Below the pieces are notes generated by a model that saw only the letters and a list, made by a program, of their open reading frames with translations, ran no database searches and was not told the origin of the DNA. Both the position numbers and the translations under genes were made by a program. Below are positions 35,301 to 47,941 of a DNA stretch of 64,000 nucleotides, piece by piece. Within the stretch, counting starts at the first letter, position 1; every line of letters begins with the position of its first letter. Origin of the DNA: Tritrichomonas musculus (taxonomy: Eukaryota > Parabasalia > Tritrichomonadida > Tritrichomonadidae); assembly GCA_039105265.1 (NCBI GenBank), contig JAPFFF010000012.1, forward strand, positions 5,573,090 to 5,637,089, given 5' to 3'.

Positions 35301-35902
35301 TACCAAATCCATTGTATAAGTTGAAAGGAACTCCGGTTTATTGTTCACCTGAAATATTAAGTCAAAATTGTTATTCCAAAGCTGGTGACATTTATGCTTT
35401 CGGATTAATTGTTTATGAAATTATGACCAATTTGACACCCTATGAAGATGCAACTAATTACTTTTCACTCATGAAAATTATTTTGATTGAAAAAGTTCAT
35501 CCGTCATTTAAATATCCGATTCCTGATTGTTATAGGGATTTGATCGAAGACTGTTGGTCTTTTCAACCAGAAAAAAGACCAACAATAGAAACAATTGTTC
35601 AGAATTTGAAGAATGATGAAAGATTTCTACAAATTGGCGTTGATGAAGATGTGTTTTTCGATTATATAAATGATATTGATGATTTTATGAAGATAAGTTG
35701 CCAAAATGAAGATGACATAGCAACAATTAAAAATGATTTGGATATTAACCAAAATAATATAAATGTTTATGATGAAAAAGTTTCTGATAAAAAAATTTCT
35801 GTTGAAAAAGTAGTAGAAACAACTAATAATGATAATGAAAGTGTTAATGTGAAACAAAATCAAACAAAAGAACTTTTGGTCGTTGAAGAAACCGAAAAAT
35901 GA
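32360..35902 (+). CDS. Triple-domain TKL-like kinase, copy 4
   Basis: Protein identical to the other copies; carries the copy-2 version of the two silent sites. Confidence 0.93.
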   Translation: MNQIKYTIKEDSQEYFQETCNSTMNVQQFLQMISQKHNKNFKSLFCDGRDMNLEDLLEDYISYSCNSFCAIESVQSQPNDIKIKEDLIVIPNNEQIHKNLLAGQIERIIENDNSSENIKTKIDHNTKLSKSERKFDIKDYKCHTTASLKFETIGKTLLARNIHDPNVTFYGEKFTVTKTKELQLFSEKVELLLTINHPCLSKYVGYSKTGFLKKPKKGKVMNNPVLFSTVHSKGNLSTKNALFDETKRLIIIYGIVAGMKYLHSNNLNNSFLTAVNIQLDEFLFPKISFYGSSILNLLKEEEANMSVMQTIVITSLSFDQYAMKYNPYEHDVFLFSLILYEILGKKSPIDNYCIRSINDWDENGYRPNISDNIPECYRNLISQCWHHNIDRRPSFQEIELQLRQNHDFILKGANEEYYFEYIKLVDEYQNLADQTISFEAFVKSTNSKFKEFVAMDKEKKAIKEKNVSGVSNIDLTNLSIHKKIGEGLFGKAYVVESKESGKFLTAKISKKEIFDIDKSHIYRESSIMSQLLHPCILKFIGYSSKNFKNKDKPIIFTEFTKNGSLQQLFEYLRRDETLEEWNKTQQMIVLYGIAASMSYLHSKNIVHRDLKPSIILLDDYLFPKLSNFCFCSLPNELEEYSRNAIEGFQGNPKYYAPEIFEKNEFSKASDVYAFSLIMFEIVNGERPFPGNTYYQIMKKVLNGERPEFEDYVPICYRQLIEKCWSHDQSRRPTFDQILNELRTNQDFYEDGEVDKECFQAYVELIDNFNSSFQLEEFVSKFKKQIKMIDLPSIYKEKIKQIQIDFSVNCISLKNYQKLSKVGQGSFGIIYKVNDKMNDELLAAKISKENVDDINDEVLFDLYREVNIMSKLNHPCILKFIGYSNVNFEQEEHPTIITEFLKNGSLKQVLMNESLSMAPPKWNNTTKLINIYGIAAALYYLHQQNIIHRDLKPDNILLDDNLYPKLADFGLSKELSEDYKNIPNPLYKLKGTPVYCSPEILSQNCYSKAGDIYAFGLIVYEIMTNLTPYEDATNYFSLMKIILIEKVHPSFKYPIPDCYRDLIEDCWSFQPEKRPTIETIVQNLKNDERFLQIGVDEDVFFDYINDIDDFMKISCQNEDDIATIKNDLDINQNNINVYDEKVSDKKISVEKVVETTNNDNESVNVKQNQTKELLVVEETEK

Positions 35903-36301
35903 AATTGAGGGCAAATTTATGGTATTTGTCTATTTTTGAATTTACTAATTAAAAAAAAAAATTGATTAATTTTTTTTATTTTTACTTGAGTTCTACGCCA
36001 TTGACAAATAAAATCATTTTAAATATATATATATATACATTGTGCGTGTTAAAATCGTAGCCTTTTTTTATGTTGCAAGTATATCATCTTATAAATGATG
36101 GCATTACATAGTATGAATAGCAAATAACATATTCTTTAAGTTATGTGATTTGAAAATCAAACAAAACTTTTAAAATAATTGTAACCATTTTTTTTTTTTT
36201 TTTTTTTTTTTTTTCCAAATTTCGCCATAATGCTTACTATTCTTTGAATTTTAAGAATAAGACGAAAATTATTAAATACGAATTATTGTTTAATGAAAAA
36301 C

Positions 36302-36557
36302 AATGGTGCCATTATTATGCAGCCCCAGAAGCTATAAAAGGTTATTATTCACAGAGATTTTGAAGCCAGACAACAATTTTTTGAAATTTGTTTTAATAGG
36401 AAAAAATATAAAATTTCTCATTCAATTTTGAGCACAACGAATGTTTACATCAATGAGAAGAATCATCCAATTCTGAGTGAAATTGGCAAGTATACATTGC
36501 CGCAAAACTCGCAAACAGTTTCTAATTTGACATCAACTGGATTTATATTATTTTAAA
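36302..36557 (+). pseudogene. Short decayed kinase remnant, unit 4
   Basis: Repeat of the remnant at 9574-9830. Confidence 0.5.
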
Positions 36558-37766
36558 GTGCTTTTATGTGCTTAATTGTTTCCTAAAAATTTTTACACTA
36601 AAAAAACTCAATTTATTTGAAATATATATCTGTATAAATTTTATGTTTTAATTTATTTTTTAAAACGATATTTATGTATATTTTATTTGTGAAATCTCAT
36701 TGAATTTACTTTTTTGAATTTGAAAGGAGAACCTTAAAATTATAATATTTTAATAAATAAAAATAAAAATATTATTATTTTGATTTTATAAATATATAAT
36801 ATAATATAAAAGTAATATATATGATAAAATATATTTTTTATTCCAAATTAACTGAGATATATCAAAAGGCTATCCTTAAAAAATTTTTGAATTTATCGCT
36901 GTTTTCAAGATGTCTGATTAGATAAAAGGAGAACGGAGAGACGGTTATGACAAAGATTTTTTTCGACTTATTTTATATAAATATAAATATAATATTATAT
37001 ATTGAATAATTCTTAATAAGAAACCAAAAAGAAATATCGTAGGGAAACAAAGATATTCGCAAAATAAAAATAAAAGTTATGAAAAAGTTAATAAATTGAA
37101 TTGTAATGATAGATTTTTAATTCAATTTCTTGTAACATTTAGATATCAAAAATGTTACAAAGAATCTGTACAAGTTGTATAATTATTTTTCATAGTTTAT
37201 GATTTTATCTATTTATTATATATTTTATACAAACTATATCATGTGATATTATATATAGTTTATAAAAATATTATAAGATAATAACATTTTATTTTTTTAA
37301 AAAATTGAATTAAAACTATAAAAAATAATCTTTATCATTTTTATTATATCTTAACAAAAATGACATAAATCACTTTTTTTACTATTATATTTTTATATAA
37401 TGACATATTAAAATGTTATGCTTAATTATTTAGTATATATTTTATAAATATTTTTTTCAAATCTAAAAAAAAAATAAAAAGAGCTTACCCAGCCTGTTAA
37501 ATTGATTAAATATTGGATTTTTATATGATATATCATATTAAAATATATGATATATTAGATTGAGGAAAAAGGCTAAAATAGTAAAGTAAAGGTGGAAAAT
37601 ATTATTTATTACTGATGTAGTAATTAATAAAACTTGCATATTTTAATAAATATTTAAATTATAATTAAATTATTTAATAATATATTTAATAATAGGCTTC
37701 ATTTTGATAAATTAATATAAATGCAGATTTAATGGTAAAGAAATACAAATGTTTTATAAGAAAAAT

Positions 37767-38726
37767 CAGATGGGTCCCGACTCAATATGCTGGGACTTTT
37801 TGGGACTTAATAAGTTTTTGATATCATCATATTATGATATGTTTAATTATATAAGATTTTCTTTAATTACACCGATACGATTATTTTTAATTTATTTATA
37901 TTTAAAGATAATCATATTTTAATCTTAAAATATAAAATTGAAAGGAATATCATTCAAAATTTTGAGAGAAATTTAGTATTTATCATTCTATTTGAAACTT
38001 CTGAAAACTCATTTAAAACTAATTAACAATATTATAGTTGCTCTAATAGTCTGGAAATAAATGGATTTTGAGTATTTTTTTCAAAACATCGAAATGAATT
38101 ATTTTATATAGTCCTTTTCCCTTAAATTTTCAACATTAATTATGAAAATTAAAAAAACTGGTATTGATATTTTATTATTATGCATTTTTAATGTGAAATC
38201 TTCTTTATTTTTTGGAGGTTTTCGTTCATAATAAACTTAAAAATTAACTTTTTGAGAATATTATTTTCAAAAAAAAAGTTATGTTTATATCTTAAAATTA
38301 AATCGCTATAATTTAGAATAGATTAATTAATTATATTAAATTAAAGAATTAAATACTTTTAAAATGCTTAAACATATAAATATATCCAAGATTCAAAGAG
38401 AAAAAAACAAAAACAAATCTCTCCCATTTTTAGATATATTATACATTTATCTCTGTTAATAAACAATATTTCAAAAATTTAATAAAATAATAAATTATTT
38501 AATTTATATATTATTTTATATTATGAATATAATCTGAAAATGATAAATTTTTAAATGAATAGATAAATCTATTAGATCTTTCTTTTTAGATAAATGATCG
38601 ATTAAAATATAAAGAAATATATAACTATTTTATTCTTCAAATATGTTTATTAAAAAAATGAAAACATAATAAGATAGATTTATTTTAAAATGAAAAAATA
38701 CGTTATTTCAAGTCGGAACCCATCTG
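37767..38726. mobile_element. 960-bp TIR element, unit 4
   Basis: Same ends and AAAAAT flanks as in unit 1. Confidence 0.8.
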
Positions 38727-38844
38727 AAAAATCCTACTTTAATACATTGTATGATGAAATTTCATGAAAATTAATAATTGAATATGAAAGATTTATTTTA
38801 TATGAAATTGTTCTCAAAATTGACTCTTGGACTAAACTTAATTA

Positions 38845-40311
38845 AATAATGTTTACCTCCTCTCAAAAATGATAGGTTTACGAGAGGTTTATATCAAAAA
38901 AAAAAAAAAAAAAAATAAAAAAATTGAAAATTGAAAAAAAATTATCAATTTATTTCAATAAGTACTTTCAAAATCAAAATAAAAAAAGCCGATTAAATTC
39001 ATTCAAAAAAATGATTGAATTTTGTTCATAAATTTTCAGCCATTTGTTTTGATGAGTAACATGAACCCATTAACAGAGGAAGAAAAAGTACAAATTTTAA
39101 TTTATGCCAAAGAAAAAAATAATCAATGGGGAATCATTGGCCAAATAATGAATCGAAATCCAGAAACCATACGAAAATTTTATTATAATTATCAAAAAAC
39201 AAAAGAATTATCTCCCAAACGAGGAAGGCCAATAACAATAACGGAAGAGGTCAAAAACGATATAATTGAATCGATGAGACAAAAGCCAACTCAATCATTG
39301 AATTCAATTTCAAATCAATTCAATGTGTCACCTCCGTCTGCCAAAAAAGTTTTGAATGATAATAAAATCAAATATTATCGTAAAACAGCAATTTCACCAC
39401 TCACCGAAGATCATAAACAAGCTCGTATACAAATGTCTGATATTATATTATCCTATGAGCCCCATGCCTTGCCTCCTATAATTTTCACTGATGAATCTAC
39501 AATATGTGAAAATTTGGAGGAAGGAGGCATTTGGCGAGAATGGGGCCATCACCCTCCCGAATCATTCTTCACAAAAGAAGCTCATCCGATTTCAATAATG
39601 ATTTGGGGAGGGATTGGCCCAAGAGGCTTTCGAACTCCTTTACTATTTTTCAATGGTCATGTTAATTCACAAAAATATGTTGACACTCTTAAGCAAAATC
39701 AAATTTTCGAAAAAATTGAATGTATATTTGGCCACTCATATGTCTGGCAACAAGACAACGCACCCAGCCATCGATCCAAATTTACGACTTCATTTCTGAA
39801 TACCAAAGTCAGAGAATACTTGCCATGGCCTGCAAAAAGCCCAGACTTGTCACCAATTGAACAAGTCTGGGCATATATTAAAAAAAGATTGGCAGGAAGA
39901 AAGTTTACTAGTAAGGAAGAACTTTTCAAAGCAATTTCACAAGAATGGAATTTAATTCCTGATGCAAAACTTCACTCATATTATCAATCATTTTGAGCAA
40001 GATGCAGAATATGCAAAAATTCCAATGGCGAAAGCCTTAACGGCAAATGGAAAGATGTTAAAAAAGAACACGATAAATATCGAACCCATATTTATTATTA
40101 CACAGATCCAATTACAAAAAAAGTTTTTATCAATGATAAATAAAAAATAACTTTTTCAATATATTTTATTTTTTTTTTTAATTGAAATTTGAAAGATATA
40201 GTGGAGAAAAAAAAATAAAGTTTACCTCCCGATAGCTACTTTTAATAAAAACTTATAGAAATATTTAAAAAAATATCATACAAATATTTTGTGAGAAAGG
40301 TAAACATTATT
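38845..40311 (+). mobile_element. Tc1/mariner element, unit 4
   Basis: Same element and TA flanks as in unit 1. Confidence 0.88.
39052..39996 (+). CDS. Tc1/mariner DD34E transposase, unit 4
   Basis: Protein identical to the unit 1 transposase, with the same early TGA. Confidence 0.87.
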   Translation: MSNMNPLTEEEKVQILIYAKEKNNQWGIIGQIMNRNPETIRKFYYNYQKTKELSPKRGRPITITEEVKNDIIESMRQKPTQSLNSISNQFNVSPPSAKKVLNDNKIKYYRKTAISPLTEDHKQARIQMSDIILSYEPHALPPIIFTDESTICENLEEGGIWREWGHHPPESFFTKEAHPISIMIWGGIGPRGFRTPLLFFNGHVNSQKYVDTLKQNQIFEKIECIFGHSYVWQQDNAPSHRSKFTTSFLNTKVREYLPWPAKSPDLSPIEQVWAYIKKRLAGRKFTSKEELFKAISQEWNLIPDAKLHSYYQSF

Positions 40312-41267
40312 TAATAAATATGATATTTATATATGTTTATTTATAAAATATAAAATATAAATATTTCATTTATATAAAGATAAAAATAATATAAATATTT
40401 CATTTATAGAAATATTTAAAAAATATCATACAAATATTTTGTGAGAAAGGTAAAAATATAAATGAAATATTTATATTTTATATTTTATAAATAAACATAT
40501 ATAAATATCATATTTATATAAATGACATTGTAATAAGTTTATATAGAATAAATTATCCATAAATAAAATAAATAAAATTCTTAAAAAAAAAAAGAAATTA
40601 TCTAAAATAAATATTTTAATTGAGAGTAATTGAATAGAAATAAATAATTTATTCAAAATCTTTCAAAAAAAATTTAATGATTATTATTTCTTTCTTAGGA
40701 AATAAATAAAAATGCATACGCTGAATTTCCTTTCAGGCAGGGTTAATTGGGTTATAATACCATCACTAATCTTTTATATAAACGATTTCTTAATTTCACA
40801 TACCTATTTATGAAAATCAGATACTGATAACATATAATTTCCATTATTTGAACAATAAATGTATTTTTAATAATGCAAATTCATTTAAATATATTTAAAA
40901 AATATTAATATTAACAAATATCGAAAAAATGACTATTAATTAATTATATAAAATCATTTTATTATTTTTTTAACGTACAAAAAAAACCGTCTTCGTTCTC
41001 CTTTCTATTAATATTGAATATTTATCAGAAAAAAATGAAATACGATTGAATTTATTTTTTACAATGATAATTATTGTTAGAATTATCCTTATTTTAAAAT
41101 GTTAAATTCTATCAAAACTAATTATATATTTATAAAAATAAATATAAATAATATATTTAAATTTTGATTTAAAAATTTAAAACAGATTTTAGTATTACTG
41201 TGTTTATTATTCCTATCAATAGAAAATTTTTTAAATCAAATGTGACCATTAATTTTTTTTAAATTAA

Positions 41268-44200
41268 ATGAACCAAATTAAATACACTATTAAAGAAGAT
41301 TCACAGGAATATTTTCAAGAAACTTGTAATTCTACAATGAATGTTCAACAATTTCTCCAAATGATCAGTCAAAAGCATAACAAGAATTTCAAATCTCTAT
41401 TTTGTGACGGAAGGGATATGAATTTAGAAGATTTATTGGAAGATTATATAAGTTATTCTTGCAACTCTTTTTGTGCTATCGAAAGTGTTCAATCACAGCC
41501 AAACGATATCAAAATTAAAGAAGATTTAATTGTAATACCCAATAACGAGCAGATACATAAAAATTTATTAGCAGGACAAATAGAACGTATTATTGAAAAT
41601 GATAATTCGAGCGAAAACATAAAAACTAAGATTGATCATAATACCAAATTATCTAAATCCGAAAGAAAATTTGATATTAAAGATTATAAATGTCATACAA
41701 CAGCTAGTTTAAAATTTGAAACCATTGGTAAAACCTTATTAGCAAGAAATATACATGATCCCAACGTTACTTTTTATGGAGAAAAATTTACAGTTACAAA
41801 AACTAAAGAACTTCAATTATTTTCTGAAAAAGTTGAACTTTTATTAACAATTAATCATCCATGCCTTTCAAAATATGTTGGGTACAGTAAAACCGGTTTT
41901 TTAAAAAAACCGAAAAAAGGAAAAGTAATGAATAATCCTGTTTTATTTTCGACTGTTCATTCAAAAGGTAATTTAAGTACTAAGAATGCTTTGTTTGATG
42001 AAACAAAGCGACTTATTATAATTTATGGAATTGTTGCAGGAATGAAGTACTTGCATTCAAACAATTTAAATAATTCGTTCCTAACTGCTGTGAACATTCA
42101 GTTGGATGAATTTTTGTTTCCAAAAATCAGCTTTTACGGATCTTCTATTTTAAATTTATTAAAAGAAGAAGAAGCAAATATGTCAGTTATGCAAACAATT
42201 GTTATAACTTCGCTTTCATTTGATCAATATGCGATGAAATACAATCCTTATGAGCATGATGTATTTCTTTTTTCATTGATTCTTTACGAAATTTTAGGGA
42301 AAAAAAGTCCAATTGATAATTATTGCATTAGATCCATTAATGATTGGGATGAGAATGGATACCGGCCAAATATAAGTGATAATATTCCAGAATGTTACCG
42401 TAATTTAATCAGCCAATGCTGGCATCATAATATAGATCGGAGACCTTCATTTCAAGAGATTGAATTACAATTAAGACAGAATCATGACTTTATCCTAAAG
42501 GGCGCAAATGAAGAATACTATTTTGAATACATAAAACTAGTTGATGAATATCAAAATTTAGCAGACCAAACGATATCGTTTGAAGCCTTTGTTAAATCGA
42601 CAAACAGCAAATTTAAAGAATTTGTTGCAATGGATAAAGAAAAGAAAGCCATAAAAGAGAAAAATGTGTCAGGTGTATCAAATATTGATCTCACGAACCT
42701 CTCAATTCATAAAAAGATAGGAGAGGGACTTTTTGGAAAGGCTTATGTAGTTGAATCCAAAGAAAGCGGGAAATTTTTGACTGCTAAAATATCTAAGAAA
42801 GAAATTTTTGACATTGACAAATCGCATATATATCGTGAATCATCAATAATGTCACAATTGCTCCATCCTTGCATCTTGAAGTTCATTGGTTACAGTTCAA
42901 AAAATTTCAAAAACAAAGATAAACCGATCATTTTCACTGAATTTACCAAAAACGGATCATTGCAACAACTTTTTGAGTACTTAAGACGAGATGAAACACT
43001 TGAAGAATGGAATAAAACACAACAAATGATAGTTCTTTATGGAATTGCTGCAAGCATGTCGTATCTCCATTCTAAAAACATTGTTCATCGAGATTTAAAG
43101 CCAAGTATAATTCTTTTGGATGATTATCTATTTCCGAAGCTTTCTAATTTTTGTTTTTGTTCATTACCGAATGAACTAGAAGAATATTCAAGAAACGCAA
43201 TCGAAGGATTTCAAGGTAATCCGAAGTATTATGCTCCTGAAATCTTTGAAAAGAATGAATTTTCTAAAGCGAGTGATGTTTATGCGTTTTCTTTAATTAT
43301 GTTCGAAATTGTAAATGGCGAAAGACCTTTTCCTGGAAATACTTATTATCAAATAATGAAGAAAGTATTAAACGGTGAAAGGCCAGAATTTGAAGATTAT
43401 GTTCCAATTTGTTATCGTCAATTGATTGAAAAGTGTTGGTCACATGATCAATCAAGAAGACCAACTTTTGATCAAATTCTCAACGAATTGAGAACAAATC
43501 AAGATTTCTATGAAGATGGTGAAGTTGATAAAGAATGTTTTCAAGCGTATGTTGAATTAATTGATAATTTTAATTCATCTTTTCAACTTGAAGAATTTGT
43601 ATCAAAATTTAAGAAGCAAATCAAAATGATTGATTTGCCTTCAATTTACAAAGAAAAAATTAAACAGATTCAGATTGATTTTTCTGTGAATTGTATCTCT
43701 CTTAAAAATTACCAAAAATTGAGTAAAGTTGGACAAGGAAGTTTTGGTATTATTTACAAAGTTAATGATAAAATGAATGATGAATTATTAGCAGCAAAAA
43801 TATCTAAAGAAAACGTTGATGATATAAATGATGAAGTTCTTTTCGATCTTTATCGTGAAGTAAATATTATGTCAAAACTTAATCATCCTTGCATTCTTAA
43901 ATTTATCGGTTATAGTAATGTTAACTTTGAGCAAGAAGAGCATCCAACAATCATAACCGAATTTCTGAAAAACGGTTCTTTGAAGCAAGTTCTTATGAAT
44001 GAAAGCTTAAGTATGGCGCCACCTAAATGGAACAATACAACCAAATTGATAAACATTTATGGAATTGCAGCAGCTCTTTATTATTTACATCAGCAGAATA
44101 TTATTCACCGTGATTTAAAGCCTGACAATATTCTCCTTGATGATAATCTTTATCCGAAGCTTGCTGATTTTGGCCTTTCAAAAGAACTGTCTGAAGATTA

Positions 44201-44810
44201 TAAAAACATACCAAATCCATTGTATAAGTTGAAAGGAACTCCGGTTTATTGTTCACCTGAAATATTAAGTCAAAATTGTTATTCCAAAGCTGGTGACATT
44301 TATGCTTTCGGATTAATTGTTTATGAAATTATGACCAATTTGACACCCTATGAAGATGCAACTAATTACTTTTCACTCATGAAAATTATTTTGATTGAAA
44401 AAGTTCATCCGTCATTTAAATATCCGATTCCTGATTGTTATAGGGATTTGATCGAAGACTGTTGGTCTTTTCAACCAGAAAAAAGACCAACAATAGAAAC
44501 AATTGTTCAGAATTTGAAGAATGATGAAAGATTTCTACAAATTGGCGTTGATGAAGATGTGTTTTTCGATTATATAAATGATATTGATGATTTTATGAAG
44601 ATAAGTTGCCAAAATGAAGATGACATAGCAACAATTAAAAATGATTTGGATATTAACCAAAATAATATAAATGTTTATGATGAAAAAGTTTCTGATAAAA
44701 AAATTTCTGTTGAAAAAGTAGTAGAAACAACTAATAATGATAATGAAAGTGTTAATGTGAAACAAAATCAAACAAAAGAACTTTTGGTCGTTGAAGAAAC
44801 CGAAAAATGA
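41268..44810 (+). CDS. Triple-domain TKL-like kinase, copy 5
   Basis: Protein identical to the other copies; carries the copy-2 version of the two silent sites. This is the last unit. Its downstream half was hit twice (a Mutator-like element and the virus-like element), but the kinase gene itself is intact. Confidence 0.93.
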   Translation: MNQIKYTIKEDSQEYFQETCNSTMNVQQFLQMISQKHNKNFKSLFCDGRDMNLEDLLEDYISYSCNSFCAIESVQSQPNDIKIKEDLIVIPNNEQIHKNLLAGQIERIIENDNSSENIKTKIDHNTKLSKSERKFDIKDYKCHTTASLKFETIGKTLLARNIHDPNVTFYGEKFTVTKTKELQLFSEKVELLLTINHPCLSKYVGYSKTGFLKKPKKGKVMNNPVLFSTVHSKGNLSTKNALFDETKRLIIIYGIVAGMKYLHSNNLNNSFLTAVNIQLDEFLFPKISFYGSSILNLLKEEEANMSVMQTIVITSLSFDQYAMKYNPYEHDVFLFSLILYEILGKKSPIDNYCIRSINDWDENGYRPNISDNIPECYRNLISQCWHHNIDRRPSFQEIELQLRQNHDFILKGANEEYYFEYIKLVDEYQNLADQTISFEAFVKSTNSKFKEFVAMDKEKKAIKEKNVSGVSNIDLTNLSIHKKIGEGLFGKAYVVESKESGKFLTAKISKKEIFDIDKSHIYRESSIMSQLLHPCILKFIGYSSKNFKNKDKPIIFTEFTKNGSLQQLFEYLRRDETLEEWNKTQQMIVLYGIAASMSYLHSKNIVHRDLKPSIILLDDYLFPKLSNFCFCSLPNELEEYSRNAIEGFQGNPKYYAPEIFEKNEFSKASDVYAFSLIMFEIVNGERPFPGNTYYQIMKKVLNGERPEFEDYVPICYRQLIEKCWSHDQSRRPTFDQILNELRTNQDFYEDGEVDKECFQAYVELIDNFNSSFQLEEFVSKFKKQIKMIDLPSIYKEKIKQIQIDFSVNCISLKNYQKLSKVGQGSFGIIYKVNDKMNDELLAAKISKENVDDINDEVLFDLYREVNIMSKLNHPCILKFIGYSNVNFEQEEHPTIITEFLKNGSLKQVLMNESLSMAPPKWNNTTKLINIYGIAAALYYLHQQNIIHRDLKPDNILLDDNLYPKLADFGLSKELSEDYKNIPNPLYKLKGTPVYCSPEILSQNCYSKAGDIYAFGLIVYEIMTNLTPYEDATNYFSLMKIILIEKVHPSFKYPIPDCYRDLIEDCWSFQPEKRPTIETIVQNLKNDERFLQIGVDEDVFFDYINDIDDFMKISCQNEDDIATIKNDLDINQNNINVYDEKVSDKKISVEKVVETTNNDNESVNVKQNQTKELLVVEETEK

Positions 44811-45209
44811 AATTGAGGGCAAATTTATGGTATTTGTCTATTTTTGAATTTACTAATTAAAAAAAAAAATTGATTAATTTTTTTTATTTTTACTTGAGTT
44901 CTACGCCATTGACAAATAAAATCATTTTAAATATATATATATATACATTGTGCGTGTTAAAATCGTAGCCTTTTTTTATGTTGCAAGTATATCATCTTAT
45001 AAATGATGGCATTACATAGTATGAATAGCAAATAACATATTCTTTAAGTTATGTGATTTGAAAATCAAACAAAACTTTTAAAATAATTGTAACCATTTTT
45101 TTTTTTTTTTTTTTTTTTTTTTCCAAATTTCGCCATAATGCTTACTATTCTTTGAATTTTAAGAATAAGACGAAAATTATTAAATACGAATTATTGTTTA
45201 ATGAAAAAC

Positions 45210-45465
45210 AATGGTGCCATTATTATGCAGCCCCAGAAGCTATAAAAGGTTATTATTCACAGAGATTTTGAAGCCAGACAACAATTTTTTGAAATTTGTT
45301 TTAATAGGAAAAAATATAAAATTTCTCATTCAATTTTGAGCACAACGAATGTTTACATCAATGAGAAGAATCATCCAATTCTGAGTGAAATTGGCAAGTA
45401 TACATTGCCGCAAAACTCGCAAACAGTTTCTAATTTGACATCAACTGGATTTATATTATTTTAAA
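45210..45465 (+). pseudogene. Short decayed kinase remnant, unit 5
   Basis: Repeat of the remnant at 9574-9830. Confidence 0.5.
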
Positions 45466-46699
45466 GTGCTTTTATGTGCTTAATTGTTTCCTAAAAATTT
45501 TTACACTAAAAAAACTCAATTTATTTGAAATATATATCTGTATAAATTTTATGTTTTAATTTATTTTTTAAAACGATATTTATGTATATTTTATTTGTGA
45601 AATCTCATTGAATTTACTTTTTTGAATTTGAAAGGAGAACCTTAAAATTATAATATTTTAATAAATAAAAATAAAAATATTATTATTTTGATTTTATAAA
45701 TATATAATATAATATAAAAGTAATATATATGATAAAATATATTTTTTATTCCAAATTAACTGAGATATATCAAAAGGCTATCCTTAAAAAATTTTTGAAT
45801 TTATCGCTGTTTTCAAGATGTCTGATTAGATAAAAGGAGAACGGAGAGACGGTTATGACAAAGATTTTTTTCGACTTATTTTATATAAATATAAATATAA
45901 TATTATATATTGAATAATTCTTAATAAGAAACCAAAAAGAAATATCGTAGGGAAACAAAGATATTCGCAAAATAAAAATAAAAGTTATGAAAAAGTTAAT
46001 AAATTGAATTGTAATGATAGATTTTTAATTCAATTTCTTGTAACATTTAGATATCAAAAATGTTACAAAGAATCTGTACAAGTTGTATAATTATTTTTCA
46101 TAGTTTATGATTTTATCTATTTATTATATATTTTATACAAACTATATCATGTGATATTATATATAGTTTATAAAAATATTATAAGATAATAACATTTTAT
46201 TTTTTTAAAAAATTGAATTAAAACTATAAAAAAGGTGCGAGAACTAAATATACAAAAAATAACCGTTTTTTAATTTTTCAAATATCTCATAATATTTTAA
46301 ATATTTTATACTATTTAAAATAAATATAATATATCTTTATTTTATAATAATTAAAAAATAATATTTTATTTCTTGAACCTCATTATAGATACTGAAAAAT
46401 GCATATCTATTTTGGGGAACAAAAAACTAAATAATTCAATAAATAATTGTTATTTTTGTTTGATAGATGCTTATTAATGTTTTTAATTATATCAAAAATC
46501 TTTATAAATGATAAAATTAAGATTTTATATTAATTTAGCTGAGATATATTTAAAACACAATCAAAAAACTAATATTTTAAAAATATCTCAATTTTTTTTT
46601 GTTTCTATGGGGATAACTACTTATAATTTTACTGCATTTTTTATTTGTATTATTATATTTTTAAATGAAATGAAATGGCTCGGGAGACGCCATTTTAGT

Positions 46700-47790
46700 T
46701 TTTTTAAATCAAATTCAGAGAAGTAGGATTTATTTCTCTCAATTGCATTCAATTTTCAAAATTTAATAAAAAAGTATAGATATTTGATATTTCAAGTTGA
46801 AAAGAACATATAGTAATTTTACATATTATTTGATACATGATATATTATGCAAAAAAATCATTTTCGTTGAGTTTTGGATGAGTCAGTCGAAATATTAAAA
46901 TCAACATATCTTTATTAAATTTTATATAAATTGGGAATGTAATGCATTATTTCGGTTTATATCAACAATATATTTCTTATTAAGCTTGAAATTCCTCATT
47001 TAAATCTAAATTTAGCAAATAAAAAGCTTTTTTATTTTTGAAGTTCCCATGTAAAAAATGGCCCTATCATTCTCAATAAAACTTATCTATTATATTAAAT
47101 GTAATATTTAATGCTTATAAACATTTTTATATACGAAACGTTAGAGCCGTTTTTAAGATACAAATGCTATTTATATATGGCCAAAATTGTTTTTAATATT
47201 TGACTATCCATTCAATTAATTGATAAAGCTTTATTAAATATATGTTTTTATTGATTTTATTAAATTCTGAGAATTAGGATTTATTCCTCTCAATTTAAAA
47301 AATGGACAAAAAAGTAAAGAAAAAGAGCATTTCTATTTAAGAAAACTTAATAAAATTTACAAAAACTAAATATTACATTGAAATATTTATGAATATATAT
47401 TTATTATTGTATGAAAAGGAAATTGATGAAAAAATTATTATTAGCATATTTTGATTATTTTTTAACAAAGCATGAATTTGGTTATATTATTTCAAATAGA
47501 TCGCAAATATAAATAGAATTTTCAATCAAAATCTGGATTTTATTTAAAATTCGTCGAATAAAATGGATTTAACATTTAACAATGAATAATTAAAAAATGG
47601 CCCTATGAATTTTGGTGAAACAGTTTTATTTAAATAAATATACAATTTAATCACTATTCTACAATTTTTTTTTATTATCCTTAGAGCCATTTTTGAGATA
47701 TGATTATGAAAAAAATATTTGGCCAGATTTCTCAGAAATTTTCTCTCAGAAATTTTAATAAATAATGATGAAAAAGCTTTCAACTGAAGA
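46700..47790. repeat. Two diverged ~550-bp internal repeats in the Mutator-like insertion
   Basis: Matching landmarks recur in the same order: AGTAGGATTTATTTCTCTCAATT near 46,721 against AATTAGGATTTATTCCTCTCAATTT near 47,270; AAAAATGGCCCTAT near 47,055 against 47,593; TTAGAGCC(G/A)TTTTT then TATTTGGCC or TATGGCC near 47,140 against 47,681. The copies differ at many positions, so the duplication is much older than the insertion into this array. Confidence 0.6.
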
Positions 47791-47941
47791 TTCATTATTA
47801 TTTTTTATACAAAACTATTCAACAATTAATCACAATTTGGAAAAAGAAGGCTTCGATGATGATGAATTTGAAGAAAAATTAAATTTTCACTATAAAATTG
47901 GGCTTAGATTATTAAAAAGATGGACTTCCGTAATAAAGTAA
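47765..47941 (+). CDS. 58-codon unrecognised small ORF in the Mutator-like insertion
   Basis: ATG ATG AAA AAG opens a 58-residue frame ending TAA. The product is more protein-like than the surrounding DNA: MKKLSTEDSLLFFIQNYS, then an acidic patch EGFDDDEFEEKL and a basic end LRLLKRWTSVIK. It could be a real micro-gene or the tail of a lost transposase or accessory gene. I do not recognise it. Confidence 0.3.
   Translation: MMKKLSTEDSLLFFIQNYSTINHNLEKEGFDDDEFEEKLNFHYKIGLRLLKRWTSVIK

Larger units (their letters stand above)
36925..41004. mobile_element. Outer TIR element, unit 4
   Basis: As in unit 1 but one base shorter, because an A-run near 37,466 has 10 instead of 11 A. Confidence 0.55.

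Noticed and set aside
46508-46726. 72-codon ORF in the Mutator-like insertion
   Set aside because: Very rich in Ile/Phe/Lys with no motif. It looks like a chance open frame in AT-rich DNA.
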